Assembly: GCA_016787225.1 (NCBI GenBank)
Contig: JAEUUY010000019.1
Location: forward strand, 1 to 64,000
From: Chitinophagales bacterium
GTDB taxonomy: Bacteria > Bacteroidota > Bacteroidia > Chitinophagales > JADJOU01
DNA: 64,000 bases
Direction: 5' to 3'
Position 1 is the first letter of the stretch. The number at the start of each line of letters is the position of its first letter. The notes beneath the pieces were generated by a model. That model saw nothing but the letters and a program-made list of their open reading frames with translations, had not been told where the DNA came from and ran no database searches. A program made the translations under genes and the position numbers. This document shows, one piece after another, positions 35,811-45,644 of this stretch.

Positions 35811-36979
35811 TATTTTATATAAATATACTCTGAATCATTGTGTTCAACTACTACCTCAGCTATTTTAGATTCTTCCACTCGTCCCATTATCTGCGCTTCC
35901 ACACCAAAAGATTTAGAAATAGCAATAATCTCCTGAGCTATAGTTTCATTTTCTAAATAAATTTCAAGGCGTGTTCCCATATTAAACACTTGAAACATTT
36001 CTTTCCAGTCTGTCTGACTTTGTTCTTGAATATAATTAAATAAAAATGGGATAGTTAAATAATTGTCTTTGACAATTCTAAGCTTGTCTACAAAATGTAA
36101 AACCTTGGAAGCTCCACCACCTGTGCAGTGAACTATCGAAGCTAGCTTTTCTCTTCCTATTTCATTAAAAACTCTCTTTAAAATAGGTGTGTAACTCATC
36201 GTTGGTGATAAAATTAACTTACCTAGAGTTAAATCATTAAAAACGACATCAGTGAGTTTGTTTTTCCCAATATATTGAACTGAAGGGTCTACGAGCGTTT
36301 CTATGGATTCAGAATATTTTTTATAATCAGAAGATAGTAAATCATGTCTAGCAGAGGTCAATCCATTGCTGCCCATGCCAGCATTATAACCATTTTCATA
36401 AATACAATTTCCATAGCTGGCAAGACCTACTATAATCTGACCTGGTTTGATATTACCGGTTTGAATAATATCTGATTTTTTCATGCGAGCCACCATACTC
36501 GCATCTACTGATACTGTTCTCACCACATCCCCTACATCCGCTGTTTCTCCGCCTGTATAAACTATTTCAACTCCATAGTCATTGAGTTTATCTATGTATT
36601 CCTGAGTGCCCTCAATGATTTCTTTGATGATTTCACCGGGAATTCTGTTTTTATTTCTATTGATAATAGATGTAAATAGAAATTTATCTATAGCACCTAC
36701 GCAAGCCATATCATCGAGATTCATGACGAGGGCGTCTTGTCCTATTCCACGAAATACAGAGGCGTCACCTGTCTCTAGCCAATAGAGATATGCAATAACT
36801 GATTTAGTGCCACTTCCATCGCTACTCATTAGGTTCACATAATCATCACTGCCACCAAGGGTATCAGGAAATACTTTGCAAAACAGGTTAGCATAAACAC
36901 CTTGTTGCAGATTGGCTATAGCTTTGTGTACATCTTCTTTTTTAGCAGAGACACCGCGTTTCAGATATAATTCACTCAT
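35810..36979 (-). CDS. purM: Phosphoribosylformylglycinamidine cyclo-ligase (AIR synthetase)
   Basis: PurM closes the imidazole ring in purine synthesis using ATP. At 389 aa it is a little longer than the E. coli enzyme, as in Bacteroidota. Visible: SSDGSGTKSVIAY, MNLDDMACVGA, YTGGETADVGDVVR, and the late HCTGGGASKVLHF glycine-rich loop. It lies 1 bp after pyrE. Confidence 0.93.
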   Translation of the reverse strand: MSELYLKRGVSAKKEDVHKAIANLQQGVYANLFCKVFPDTLGGSDDYVNLMSSDGSGTKSVIAYLYWLETGDASVFRGIGQDALVMNLDDMACVGAIDKFLFTSIINRNKNRIPGEIIKEIIEGTQEYIDKLNDYGVEIVYTGGETADVGDVVRTVSVDASMVARMKKSDIIQTGNIKPGQIIVGLASYGNCIYENGYNAGMGSNGLTSARHDLLSSDYKKYSESIETLVDPSVQYIGKNKLTDVVFNDLTLGKLILSPTMSYTPILKRVFNEIGREKLASIVHCTGGGASKVLHFVDKLRIVKDNYLTIPFLFNYIQEQSQTDWKEMFQVFNMGTRLEIYLENETIAQEIIAISKSFGVEAQIMGRVEESKIAEVVVEHNDSEYIYIK

Positions 36980-36980
36980 G

Positions 36981-37586
36981 TTATATTCCTTTTTGATACC
37001 AATTTTTCATATACTCCATATCTGCTGCACTGTAATTGGTGTCTTTTTCTAGTAGCGTTATCAATTCTTTAAATCCAGTCAAGGTATCCATTTTACAATT
37101 TGCAGCATCAAATGCTTCACGCGCTTTTTGAAAATTATAGGTAAAGATAGCCAATAAGCCCATAACATCACTGCCATAATTTCGAAGGGCTTCTACTGCC
37201 TTGAGACTGCTGCCACCAGTGGATATTAAATCTTCTATAATGACTACTTTGGCATTTGGTTCTAAATATCCTTCCACCGTGTTTTCTCTTCCATGTGCCT
37301 TGGGCTTATCACGCACATAGACAAAAGGTAAACCCAATCTATCGGCTACTAGCATGCCATGCGCTATGCCTCCGGTGGCTACTCCAGCAATGGTCTCGGC
37401 GTCAGGATATTGTTCTTTGATTTTCGCTACAAATCCATCGCAAATCGCAGATCGTACCTCAGGAAATGAAAGTGTAATGCGGTTATCACAATAAATAGGA
37501 GATTCTGCTCCGCTCGCCCATATAAATGGCTTTGCAGGAGAGAGTTTGACGGCTTGGATTTTTAGTAGTTGTTGGGCGATGGACAT
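36981..37586 (-). CDS. pyrE: Orotate phosphoribosyltransferase
   Basis: PyrE makes orotidine monophosphate from orotate and PRPP in pyrimidine synthesis. The 201-aa protein carries the PRPP-binding motif VVIIEDLISTGGSS (about residues 114-127), the substrate segment WASGAESPIYCDNR and VRDKPKAHGRENTVEG. It is coupled to purM, giving one operon for both nucleotide pathways. Confidence 0.95.
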   Translation of the reverse strand: MSIAQQLLKIQAVKLSPAKPFIWASGAESPIYCDNRITLSFPEVRSAICDGFVAKIKEQYPDAETIAGVATGGIAHGMLVADRLGLPFVYVRDKPKAHGRENTVEGYLEPNAKVVIIEDLISTGGSSLKAVEALRNYGSDVMGLLAIFTYNFQKAREAFDAANCKMDTLTGFKELITLLEKDTNYSAADMEYMKNWYQKGI

Positions 37587-37600
37587 AAAATTTTTGTGTT

Positions 37601-38194
37601 TTATGAGTTTAATATTTGATTTATATAATCTAAAATTTCATCTTTTCCCCTGCCTTCTTCCGACGAGGTTACAAAACTTTTGGGCAATGCATCCCATGAT
37701 TCGAGTAGCTTTTCCTCAAAATTCTTCATATTGATTTTGCATTGCTTGAGTTCACGTGTATCTGCTTTAGTGTATACGAGAGCAAATGGAATCCCTCTCT
37801 CGCCCAACCAGCTAATCATATCGAGGTCACTTTTCATAGGTTTAATTCGACTATCTATGAGTAGAAATATATTGGTAAGTGTTTCTCGAGATTCGAAATA
37901 AGCATACATAGTATCTTCCCAACTCGATCGAAGTTTCTTGCTTCGCTTGGCATAGCCATAACCCGGTAAATCCACGAGATGCCATTCATTATTTATAAGA
38001 AAATAATTCAATGACTGGGTTTTACCTGGGGTTGAAGATACCTTAGCTAAGTCTTTTTTCCCTGTGATATAATTTATCAAAGATGATTTCCCTACATTGG
38101 ATCTACCAATAAAGCAAAATTCAGGGATTTCACTTATTGGTAATTCCTTGAGCGTATTGAATGATCCAACAAAATGTCTCGCACGAATATTCAC
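37601..38194 (-). CDS. engB: Ribosome biogenesis GTPase EngB/YsxC
   Basis: EngB helps assemble the 50S subunit. The 197-aa GTPase has G1 GRSNVGKSSLIN (about residues 30-41), the switch G2 TPGKTQ, G3 DLPGYGYA, and G4 YTKAD. It starts with GTG; the first residues fit the family. It heads the run engB-pyrE-purM-DinB-exonuclease-GT2-FAD oxidase. Confidence 0.95.
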   Translation of the reverse strand: MNIRARHFVGSFNTLKELPISEIPEFCFIGRSNVGKSSLINYITGKKDLAKVSSTPGKTQSLNYFLINNEWHLVDLPGYGYAKRSKKLRSSWEDTMYAYFESRETLTNIFLLIDSRIKPMKSDLDMISWLGERGIPFALVYTKADTRELKQCKINMKNFEEKLLESWDALPKSFVTSSEEGRGKDEILDYINQILNS

Positions 38195-38231
38195 AGCACA
38201 AAATTAAGGGGATTAATTAAGAGTTTAGGAT

Positions 38232-38239
38232 TAGTTTTG
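38232..38239 (+). promoter_or_regulatory. -7 box of the menG/ubiE-porT operon
   Basis: TAGTTTTG matches TAnnTTTG. It lies 18 bp before the GTG at 38258, which supports that start over the upstream ATG at 38174. Confidence 0.6.
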
Positions 38240-38257
38240 TACCATCAATCTATCCAT

Positions 38258-38992
38258 GTGGAAATCGAAGTAGAAAAAGTAGTTCCCTATAATCAGGAGA
38301 AAGAAAAGAGGGTGCAAATAGAGTCGATGTTTGACAATATAGCACATAAGTATGATTTTTTGAATCACCTTTTGAGTTTGGGTATAGATATTACATGGAG
38401 AAAACGCGCTATTCGTGAAGTTTCTGTTGTTCAGCCTAGATTAATACTCGATATGGCTTCTGGTACAGGAGATTTTGCATTCGAGGCCTTAAGTATTTCA
38501 CCTGAAAAAATCGTAGCTCTAGATCTATCACAAAATATGCTCGACATAGGGAGGTCTAAGGCAAGTACTAAAGATACTCAAACTATTATCGATTGGGTCA
38601 AAGGCGATAGTGAGCAGATATTATATTCAGACGGTCATTTTGATGCTATCACCGTAGGCTTTGGTGTGCGAAATTTCCAAAATCTTGAAAAAGGTCTTTC
38701 CGAATTGCATAGAGTTCTACGACCGGGAGGCATGATAGCTATTTTGGAACCTTCTTTTCCTACGAATCCATTTTTAAAAATTTTATTTAACATACATTTT
38801 CGATATATTACCCCTTTGGTAGGGAAATTATTTTCAAAGGATGCCAGAGCTTATACTTATTTACCAGATTCGGTTAGTGTATTTCCGCAAGGAGATTCGT
38901 TCTGCAAAATATTGGAAAATGTTGGATTTAAGGATACTAAACATATCGCTTTGACGTTTGGTATGTGTGCGCTATACCTTGCCAGAAAGTAA
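38258..38992 (+). CDS. ubiE: Demethylmenaquinone/ubiquinone methyltransferase
   Basis: This SAM-dependent methyltransferase makes menaquinone from demethylmenaquinone (MenG role). The protein shows MFDNIAHKYDFLNHLLSLGID, the SAM motif ILDMASGTGDFAF, DAITVGFGVRNFQN and LHRVLRPGGMIAILE. I start at GTG 38258 (244 aa), which lies 18 bp after the -7 box and fits family length. The longer ATG at 38174 would overlap engB by 21 bp. porT starts 1 bp after its stop. Confidence 0.92.
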   Translation: MEIEVEKVVPYNQEKEKRVQIESMFDNIAHKYDFLNHLLSLGIDITWRKRAIREVSVVQPRLILDMASGTGDFAFEALSISPEKIVALDLSQNMLDIGRSKASTKDTQTIIDWVKGDSEQILYSDGHFDAITVGFGVRNFQNLEKGLSELHRVLRPGGMIAILEPSFPTNPFLKILFNIHFRYITPLVGKLFSKDARAYTYLPDSVSVFPQGDSFCKILENVGFKDTKHIALTFGMCALYLARK

Positions 38993-38993
38993 C

Positions 38994-39671
38994 ATGAAAC
39001 ATTATATTATTTTTTCTTTTGTCATATTAAATTTGTCTGGATTACATGGGCAACTAAATTTTTACGAAAAAGGAAACAAGGCGCTCTATTGGGGGATTTC
39101 ATTAGGATTAAATATCTCTAACTTTAGAATTGATAGGCAACCACATTCCGAAGCGAATGATTCAATTTTAAGTATTGAGGATAAATCTCAACCAGGATTT
39201 AATCTGGGCCTTATTGGTAATTGGCAATTTAACCGCTATTTTGATCTGCGATTTATCCCTAATATGACATTTGGTGAAAAATTGATTCAATACAATACCA
39301 TCAATGGGACAGTCGATAATCGAATTAAAACTACCTACATATCCTTACCTGTTCATATTCGGTATAAGTCTGAACCTGTAAACGATTGGAGAATTTTTGT
39401 AGTAGCAGGGTTAAAATATGATTTAAATATAGACCCTCAAGTTAGAACTACCAGTGAGCCAAATAAAATATCACTTCGAAAATCAGGTCTATCCATGGAA
39501 TATGGTATCGGTCTCCAATATTTTTTCCCATATTTTATTTTCTCTCCAGAGTTAAAATATTCCCATAGTCTCAATAGTGTACTGGATCCTAATCAGAGTG
39601 ATTTGAATAGGTCAGCTATAAGAGGCTTATATCCCCGAACTTTGATATTTACCTTAAACTTTGAGGGTTAG
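38994..39671 (+). CDS. porT: T9SS component PorT (SprT) outer-membrane protein
   Basis: This 225-aa outer-membrane beta-barrel protein has a signal peptide (MKHYIIFSFVILNLSGLHGQ), repeated amphipathic strands (WGISLGLNISNF, GFNLGLIGNWQFNRYFDLRFIPNMTFGE, YGIGLQYFFPYFIFSPELKYSHSL) and an aromatic last strand (TLIFTLNFEG). Placement directly after ubiE is a conserved arrangement of porT in Bacteroidota and supports the name. PorT is required for type IX secretion, which the several sorting-tail proteins in this window need. I chose ATG 38994 over the upstream in-frame start inside ubiE. Confidence 0.85.
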   Translation: MKHYIIFSFVILNLSGLHGQLNFYEKGNKALYWGISLGLNISNFRIDRQPHSEANDSILSIEDKSQPGFNLGLIGNWQFNRYFDLRFIPNMTFGEKLIQYNTINGTVDNRIKTTYISLPVHIRYKSEPVNDWRIFVVAGLKYDLNIDPQVRTTSEPNKISLRKSGLSMEYGIGLQYFFPYFIFSPELKYSHSLNSVLDPNQSDLNRSAIRGLYPRTLIFTLNFEG

Positions 39672-39674
39672 TTT

Positions 39675-40298
39675 ATGCCTATAATTTTTGAGCAAAATAA
39701 AAACGATTTTCATATTGTCGTATATGAAATATCGCAGGGGGAAGATTACTACAAAGCTGGAATTGATTTTACTCCTTTTGATATTTCTGAGTTTTCCAAA
39801 ATAGTAAACCCTCTTAAACGCATGCAGTGGTTGGCTTCGAGATATTGGGTAAAGAAAATGTCAAAGCAACAACAACAATTATTGTTAGAAAAAACAGAAC
39901 TCGGGAAACCACTAATTGTAAACTATCCGATTCATTTTTCAATTTCTCATTCTCGAAATTTCGTTGCTGTTATTTGTTCAATGACTAAGAATGTAGCCAT
40001 AGACATAGAGAAAATTCAATCCAAAATTTTAAAAATTAAACACAAGTTTCTACACCCATTTGATTTTGAACAAGGCGATTCTCTTGAGAAATTGACTATG
40101 ATTTGGAGTGCTAAGGAGACGATATATAAGCACTATCATACTAAAGAACTGTATTCATTTAAAGAACAAATCTCTATAGATAGCTTTTCGGAAGATAAAA
40201 TGAATTACAGCCTATCTAATTTTCAAAACCAAATGAATAAGGAGATTTTTTATAAGAAAATAGAGGATACTATTTTGACTTGGATTATTGATAACTGA
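39675..40298 (+). CDS. 4'-phosphopantetheinyl transferase, Sfp type
   Basis: It moves the phosphopantetheine arm of CoA to carrier proteins. The 207-aa protein shows GKPLIVNYPIHFSISHSRNFVAVI (CoA and His region), NVAIDIEKIQ (Mg-binding D-x-E) and IWSAKETIYKHY (the W-x-x-KE-x-x-x-K motif). Target carrier is not identified. It is 3 bp after porT; its 3' end overlaps the convergent GNAT gene by 14 bp. Confidence 0.9.
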   Translation: MPIIFEQNKNDFHIVVYEISQGEDYYKAGIDFTPFDISEFSKIVNPLKRMQWLASRYWVKKMSKQQQQLLLEKTELGKPLIVNYPIHFSISHSRNFVAVICSMTKNVAIDIEKIQSKILKIKHKFLHPFDFEQGDSLEKLTMIWSAKETIYKHYHTKELYSFKEQISIDSFSEDKMNYSLSNFQNQMNKEIFYKKIEDTILTWIIDN

Positions 40299-41118
40299 TT
40301 TCATAATCCTCAAACATGGGTTCATAGCCAATTTGCTTATAAATTTTATTGGATGTAGGATTGGATTTGTCGGTAAACAGACAAATCGTTTTTTGTCCCC
40401 TATCCTGAATCATCTTGGTCAAAGTCCATACACAAGATAGGGCATATCCTCTATTCCTTTGCTCTACAGGCGTATATACCAAACTAATTTTCGAAAAATA
40501 GTCATTGGAAACTAATTCAGTACAGATAGAAACAGGAGTATTATTGACCACCCACTTGAATAGTCTGCCATTTTCTATCAGTGACATAGCCATTTTTTTT
40601 ATGGCCTCACCTATTGGTCTATGGGGCATTTGGCATTCTTTTCCGAATTTTTCAAGCCAAATAGTTGCCAATTCTATATCAAGTTCGTCACATGTTTCCA
40701 TGCAACCTTCGCTTAAATCAATAGGTTTTAATTTTGCTAGTTTATGACCAATCAGAGTTTTATCAACTTTAAATTCTGGATTGTAAATTTTTGAAAATTG
40801 CTTAGCTAGATTTTTATCACCAATACATCCATTGAGTCGGATTTGTTGCATTTTAAAATATTCAGATAAATTCTGTAAATGCGCTATGGTATAATTCTCA
40901 CCATATAAGATAACATTGGGTCTATTTTTAAATGCAGTCATTATGAATTGGTCATTGTCAAATAGAGCCAGTAGTGACGTATTTGTTAATATTTTATCTC
41001 TATCTTTGGTACTAACAAGTTGCCCTAAAACGATATTATACTTAACTGGATTTGTGAGCAGAAAATGACCTACATCCATCCAGTATTCATTGACAGTATT
41101 ATAGGTCCTGATATGCAT
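40285..41118 (-). CDS. GNAT-fold acetyltransferase
   Basis: This protein has a C-terminal GNAT domain: the SKISLVYTPVEQRNRGYALSCVWTLTKMI strand-helix with the acetyl-CoA pyrophosphate loop (QRNRGYA), and NPTSNKIYKQIGYEP at the end. The N-terminal half is the partner lobe often seen in this two-lobed group. I use ATG 41118 (277 aa); a TTG at 41139 overlapping the symporter stop would add seven residues. Substrate unknown. Confidence 0.8.
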   Translation of the reverse strand: MHIRTYNTVNEYWMDVGHFLLTNPVKYNIVLGQLVSTKDRDKILTNTSLLALFDNDQFIMTAFKNRPNVILYGENYTIAHLQNLSEYFKMQQIRLNGCIGDKNLAKQFSKIYNPEFKVDKTLIGHKLAKLKPIDLSEGCMETCDELDIELATIWLEKFGKECQMPHRPIGEAIKKMAMSLIENGRLFKWVVNNTPVSICTELVSNDYFSKISLVYTPVEQRNRGYALSCVWTLTKMIQDRGQKTICLFTDKSNPTSNKIYKQIGYEPMFEDYEISYQ

Positions 41119-41135
41119 ATCTAAGAATTTTAAAT

Positions 41136-42359
41136 TCAACTATCACGTAACTCCCCTTCACTCTTGGCTATGACGCATGTTGCCAGACTATTGCCTATTA
41201 CATTCGTCGAAGTTCGTGCCATATCCATGAGTTCATCTACACCGAAGATAAGATAAATAGGAGCTAATGGTAAATGCAAATCGGTAGCGGTAGCTATGAG
41301 TATCACTAGTGAAGCACGAGGGACAGCCGCTACACCTTTGCTCGTAAGCATGAGAATAAAGAGCATCGATAATTGTTGTGCCAATGTTAATTCTATACCC
41401 GAGGCTTGTGCCACAAATACAGTCGCTAAGGAGAGGTAGAGCGTGGTGCCATCTAAGTTGAAACTATAGCCCATAGGAAGTACAAAAGATACGATTTTTC
41501 TACTACACCCAAAATCTTCTAAGGCTTTGAATAATTTAGGCAGGGCAGCATCTGAACTCGTAGTAGCGAAGGCAATTGAAACAGGTTCTTTGATATGATG
41601 CCAAAGTTTTTTTAAATTGATTTTGAAATAGAGCCCGATAGGTATCAGCACAAATAAAATAAGCACAGCCAAAGCACCATACAAAGTACCTACTAATTTC
41701 AATAAAGGAATCAATACAGAAAAACCCATATGCCCCACAGCATAAGCCATAGCAGCACCAACAGCTAATGGTGCGAAGTACATAATGATATTGGTAACCT
41801 TGAACATAGTTTCTGCCAATCCATCGCAGAAATGTATCATGGTATTCTTAGCTGCAGCTGGAGCCATGGATACACCCAGACCAAAGAGAATACTGAAAAT
41901 AACAATTTGTAATACCTTGCCATCGAAAACAGCTTTCGAAATATTCTCAGGAAAAATATCTAAAACATATTCTTCAAAAGTTTTTGGTTTGATTTGTTTG
42001 GTCTCATCTACTTTTTCTATGGACTTGGCTTCGGCCTGCATGTGTATGCCTTTACCTGCCTGTGTGAGATTGATAGCACCTAGACCAATGAATAATGCTA
42101 GTGTCGTTACTACTTCGAAATATATGATGGATTTTAGCCCTAATTTCCCTAAGTCTTTCAGTTTTCCATGATGAGCTATTCCTAAAACTAAGGTTGCAAA
42201 AATCAGGGGAGCTACTATCATTTTTATAAGACGAAGAAATATCTTGGATATGAGTTGGAGTTTCTGAGAAAACTCAGGAAATACTACACCTACTATGATG
42301 CCTATTATCATACAGATAAAAATCCAGTGGGTGAGCGAGATTTTCTTAGTTAGAAGCAT
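41136..42359 (-). CDS. Dicarboxylate/amino acid:cation symporter (DAACS family)
   Basis: This 407-aa secondary transporter has the GltPh-like fold. The N-terminal helices include LRLIKMIVAPLIFATLVLGIA. HP1 contains the serine-rich AFATTSSDAALPKL, TM7 the Na+ motif YSFNLDGTTLYLS (NxDGT), and HP2 the segment LTSKGVAAVPRASLVIL. TM8 has MDMARTSTNVIGNSLA. Substrates are probably glutamate/aspartate or C4-dicarboxylates. Confidence 0.94.
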   Translation of the reverse strand: MLLTKKISLTHWIFICMIIGIIVGVVFPEFSQKLQLISKIFLRLIKMIVAPLIFATLVLGIAHHGKLKDLGKLGLKSIIYFEVVTTLALFIGLGAINLTQAGKGIHMQAEAKSIEKVDETKQIKPKTFEEYVLDIFPENISKAVFDGKVLQIVIFSILFGLGVSMAPAAAKNTMIHFCDGLAETMFKVTNIIMYFAPLAVGAAMAYAVGHMGFSVLIPLLKLVGTLYGALAVLILFVLIPIGLYFKINLKKLWHHIKEPVSIAFATTSSDAALPKLFKALEDFGCSRKIVSFVLPMGYSFNLDGTTLYLSLATVFVAQASGIELTLAQQLSMLFILMLTSKGVAAVPRASLVILIATATDLHLPLAPIYLIFGVDELMDMARTSTNVIGNSLATCVIAKSEGELRDS

Positions 42360-42443
42360 ATTTATTTGGAATAATGTTTGTAAATGTAGTTTTTTTTGAG
42401 TATGAATTGTATATTTTCTAGATATTAGCAGTAAATTCAGATA

Positions 42444-45400
42444 ATGAAGCTTTTTATTTTTATTTTGTCATTAGTTACTTGCAATTTTTTCTTTGCTCAA
42501 AACTTCCAATCTCCCACTAATCCCTATTTCTGGAAAAATAAAATAGGCTTAAAAAGTGAATATTGGCAGCAAGATGTAGATTATATCATCAATGCTAGCC
42601 TGGATGAGAAAGAAGAAATTATTTCAGGTAAAGTAGAAATTATTTATACCAATAATTCTCCGCATGTATTGAATGAATTGTTTTTCAATCTTTATCAAAA
42701 TGCCTTTATCAAAGAATCGTATCTCTCCAATTTACAAGAGGCGAATGGAAACAAAGTGCGTTTTGGTAAATGGGAAGCCGAAGGTAAGGGGAATGAAATT
42801 CTATCATTGAAAGTAGATGGTGAAGTAGTAAAAACAGAAATTGATGGTTCTATCATGAAGGCATGGCTCAAAAATCCTATGCAGCCCAATACGAACATAA
42901 AAATTGAGATTGATTTTAAGACCTATTACAGTAAAGGTGGTGACACGAGAAGAAGAATGAAATCATACACCTATCAAGGCGTAAAGCATTTCAATGGGGC
43001 TCACTGGTATCCTAGGCTGGCGGTTTATGATAGAAAATTTGGCTGGTGTACCGATCAGCACTTAAATCGTGAGTTTTATGGTGATTTTGGAAATTATCGC
43101 GTTCATTTAGATTTTCCTGCGAATTATGTGGTGGAGGCTACAGGTGTCTTGCAAAATAGAACCGAAGTGCTTCCGGATACCTTGCGAAAAAAATTGGATA
43201 TTTCCAATTATTGGAGTCATCCTTGGGATACAGTCGTAACTTATAAAATTCCAATGAAAAAAGGTGAACGCAAAGTTTGGAAGTATTTTGCAGAGAACGT
43301 GCATGATTTCGCATGGGTTGCGGGACCTCATTATCGCTTGGATGAGAAGAACTACAAAGGGTTTAGCACGGTAGCATTGGTGTTAGAACCACATTGTAGT
43401 GGTTGGAAAAATGCTTGTGATTTTTCTGCCAAAGTTATCGACGTCTATAGTAGAGATTTCGGACAATATGCCTACCCGAAAATGGTCGTAGCAGATTGTC
43501 AAGATGGGATGGAATATCCTATGCTCACTATGGATGGTGGTTCAGACCCTGGCTATAGAGGATTATTGGCTCATGAGATAGGACATAATTGGTTTTATGG
43601 TATGGTCAATAATAATGAGACTTACAGAGCTCTGCTAGACGAAGGATTTACCCAGTTCTTGACCGTATGGGCACTAGAAGCTATCGATGGTAAGAATATG
43701 TTTACAACTGGTAAGCAACCAAAACATTTTATGCCAACCGCAGTCAGAAATGCACGCTGCTATGATAGTTATATGCTAGATGCTATGAGCCATGAGCGCA
43801 CTGAGATCAATGTGCATAGCGATGGATTTAATGGTGCCTTAGGCCAAGGCGGAGGCTATCGAAATGTCTATAACAAAACAGCTACTATGCTTTACAATCT
43901 GCAATACGTGCTAGGAGATAGTCTATTTCAGCGGGCTATGAAGCACTATTTCAATCAATGGTCATTTCGTCATCCTTATGTGGAGGATTTTAGAAATTCT
44001 ATTATAGAATATACCAAGGTAGATTTGAATTGGTTTTTTGACCAATGGATAGAGACATCCAAAGTGCTTGATTATAAAATTTTTCCTCTGAAAAAATTAG
44101 ATAGTGGACAGTATCAATTGAAGTTAAAACGAATGGAAGATATGCAGTCGCCTCTGGACATAACCGTATTTGGAAAAAGTGGCAAACGATATAATTTTTA
44201 CATTCCGAATACCTGGTTTGAAAAAGAGACTGAAGCTACTAAACTGCCACGCTGGATAGGCTGGGATAACAAATTAAAGACGACTTATACTGTGAAAATT
44301 TCATTACCGGAAGAACCGAAATATGCAAGAATTGATACCTCGAGAAGACTAGCAGATATCAATGAAATGAATAATACGACTGAGTGCAATTGGAAATTAT
44401 ATTTCGATCGAAATCAATCGTTGCCTCGAGATAGAGAGCATTACACCGTACTATGGCGTCCTGATTTTTGGTATAATAATTTTGATGGTGTCAAGGCAGG
44501 TGTTCATTTTGAGGGTAGTTTAAATAAAAATTTTCATCAAACTGAGTTAGATATATGGCTCAATACTCGAATAGGAAAGTGGAGCGTTCGCGATGTAGCA
44601 AATCAAAATGAAAGAAATGCCATCAATGATTTGATTTCTTTCCGATTTACCTATAGTTCTCCTACGCACAAGTTTATTAAAAATAGCGATGTTCGATTTG
44701 AAGCGAGGCATATCGATGGTATAGCCTTGACCTCTTTGCAATGGAGAAAAGCATTTGAAAATTCTAATTATATCACTTTAGGAGGTAAGTCTATGGTTCG
44801 CTATCGCAGGGATCAGGATTATTATAATTATATGACTTCTATACAATGGAATACTTTCCTCATGGCAAATACCAGTGCATGGATAGAGTGGATAAATAAC
44901 AAAAGTCTAGATAGGAATTTGGAACAAATGACGCGAGTTAAGCTTAGGTCTTCTGTAATGTCTGTTGCTAATTTTAGCTATCTCGAAGCGGAGCATAAAG
45001 AAAATATAAAATTGGATAAATTGCTTTTCAAATTCAGAATTTTTGGAAGACTGGGAACGCATAATCGTGGGTTAGTTCCTACCGAAGTACTATTAAATGC
45101 TGGAGGAGCAAGCGGAGAAGAAATGTTGGAAAATAAATTTATGCGCAGTGTTTCCGCTTTTCCAGATTTATTTATGAAAGGAAGTCAGTTTGTAAATTCT
45201 CCGTATTTTTCACATCTTCACTATGGTGGGGGAATCAATCTAAGAGGCTATGCATTTCGAAATATTGTAGCTTCAGATGGCATAGGTTATTTTATCAATA
45301 ATCAAAATAGCGGTTTTTCAATCAATACACAACTAAACTTCGAGAATTTATCACCATTGAGATTTGGAAAATTAGCACGCTCATTAGGAATGAACATTTA

Positions 45401-45644
45401 TTTGTTTGGAGATTTAGGAAGTTTGTCTAACTTTAACTTAGGTCGCTTTAGCATAGAACAGGCTCCAATACTAGCAGACGCGGGATTAGGTACTGCTTTG
45501 ACTTGGAAAAAGGGAATAAAATATCTAGGACTAGGACCTATGACCTTTCGCTTCGATATGCCATTCTATTTATCGCATCCTGCCGCAGGTGAGTTGGAGA
45601 AGTTTCAGATTAGATGGCTAGTGGGAGTTGAGCAGGCTTTTTAG
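42444..45644 (+). CDS. M1-family metallopeptidase with a C-terminal Omp85-like barrel
   Basis: This 1066-aa protein has a signal peptide (MKLFIFILSLVTCNFFFAQ), then an M1 aminopeptidase core with the zinc motif HEIGH at residues 377-381 and the third ligand Glu400 (HExxH-x18-E). After about residue 660 it changes to alternating aromatic strands. It contains LRGY at 933-936 in a glycine-rich context (GGGINLRGY), matching the conserved loop motif of Omp85/surface-antigen barrels. It ends in an amphipathic strand with a terminal Phe (RWLVGVEQAF), the outer-membrane insertion signal. This suggests a peptidase tethered to or displayed by its own barrel. It overlaps the convergent aminotransferase gene by 4 bp. 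Confidence 0.85.
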   Translation: MKLFIFILSLVTCNFFFAQNFQSPTNPYFWKNKIGLKSEYWQQDVDYIINASLDEKEEIISGKVEIIYTNNSPHVLNELFFNLYQNAFIKESYLSNLQEANGNKVRFGKWEAEGKGNEILSLKVDGEVVKTEIDGSIMKAWLKNPMQPNTNIKIEIDFKTYYSKGGDTRRRMKSYTYQGVKHFNGAHWYPRLAVYDRKFGWCTDQHLNREFYGDFGNYRVHLDFPANYVVEATGVLQNRTEVLPDTLRKKLDISNYWSHPWDTVVTYKIPMKKGERKVWKYFAENVHDFAWVAGPHYRLDEKNYKGFSTVALVLEPHCSGWKNACDFSAKVIDVYSRDFGQYAYPKMVVADCQDGMEYPMLTMDGGSDPGYRGLLAHEIGHNWFYGMVNNNETYRALLDEGFTQFLTVWALEAIDGKNMFTTGKQPKHFMPTAVRNARCYDSYMLDAMSHERTEINVHSDGFNGALGQGGGYRNVYNKTATMLYNLQYVLGDSLFQRAMKHYFNQWSFRHPYVEDFRNSIIEYTKVDLNWFFDQWIETSKVLDYKIFPLKKLDSGQYQLKLKRMEDMQSPLDITVFGKSGKRYNFYIPNTWFEKETEATKLPRWIGWDNKLKTTYTVKISLPEEPKYARIDTSRRLADINEMNNTTECNWKLYFDRNQSLPRDREHYTVLWRPDFWYNNFDGVKAGVHFEGSLNKNFHQTELDIWLNTRIGKWSVRDVANQNERNAINDLISFRFTYSSPTHKFIKNSDVRFEARHIDGIALTSLQWRKAFENSNYITLGGKSMVRYRRDQDYYNYMTSIQWNTFLMANTSAWIEWINNKSLDRNLEQMTRVKLRSSVMSVANFSYLEAEHKENIKLDKLLFKFRIFGRLGTHNRGLVPTEVLLNAGGASGEEMLENKFMRSVSAFPDLFMKGSQFVNSPYFSHLHYGGGINLRGYAFRNIVASDGIGYFINNQNSGFSINTQLNFENLSPLRFGKLARSLGMNIYLFGDLGSLSNFNLGRFSIEQAPILADAGLGTALTWKKGIKYLGLGPMTFRFDMPFYLSHPAAGELEKFQIRWLVGVEQAF

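Noticed and set aside
38174-38257. Upstream ATG start for ubiE
   Set aside because: It would overlap the divergent engB gene and precede the -7 box at 38232; GTG 38258 gives the usual family length.
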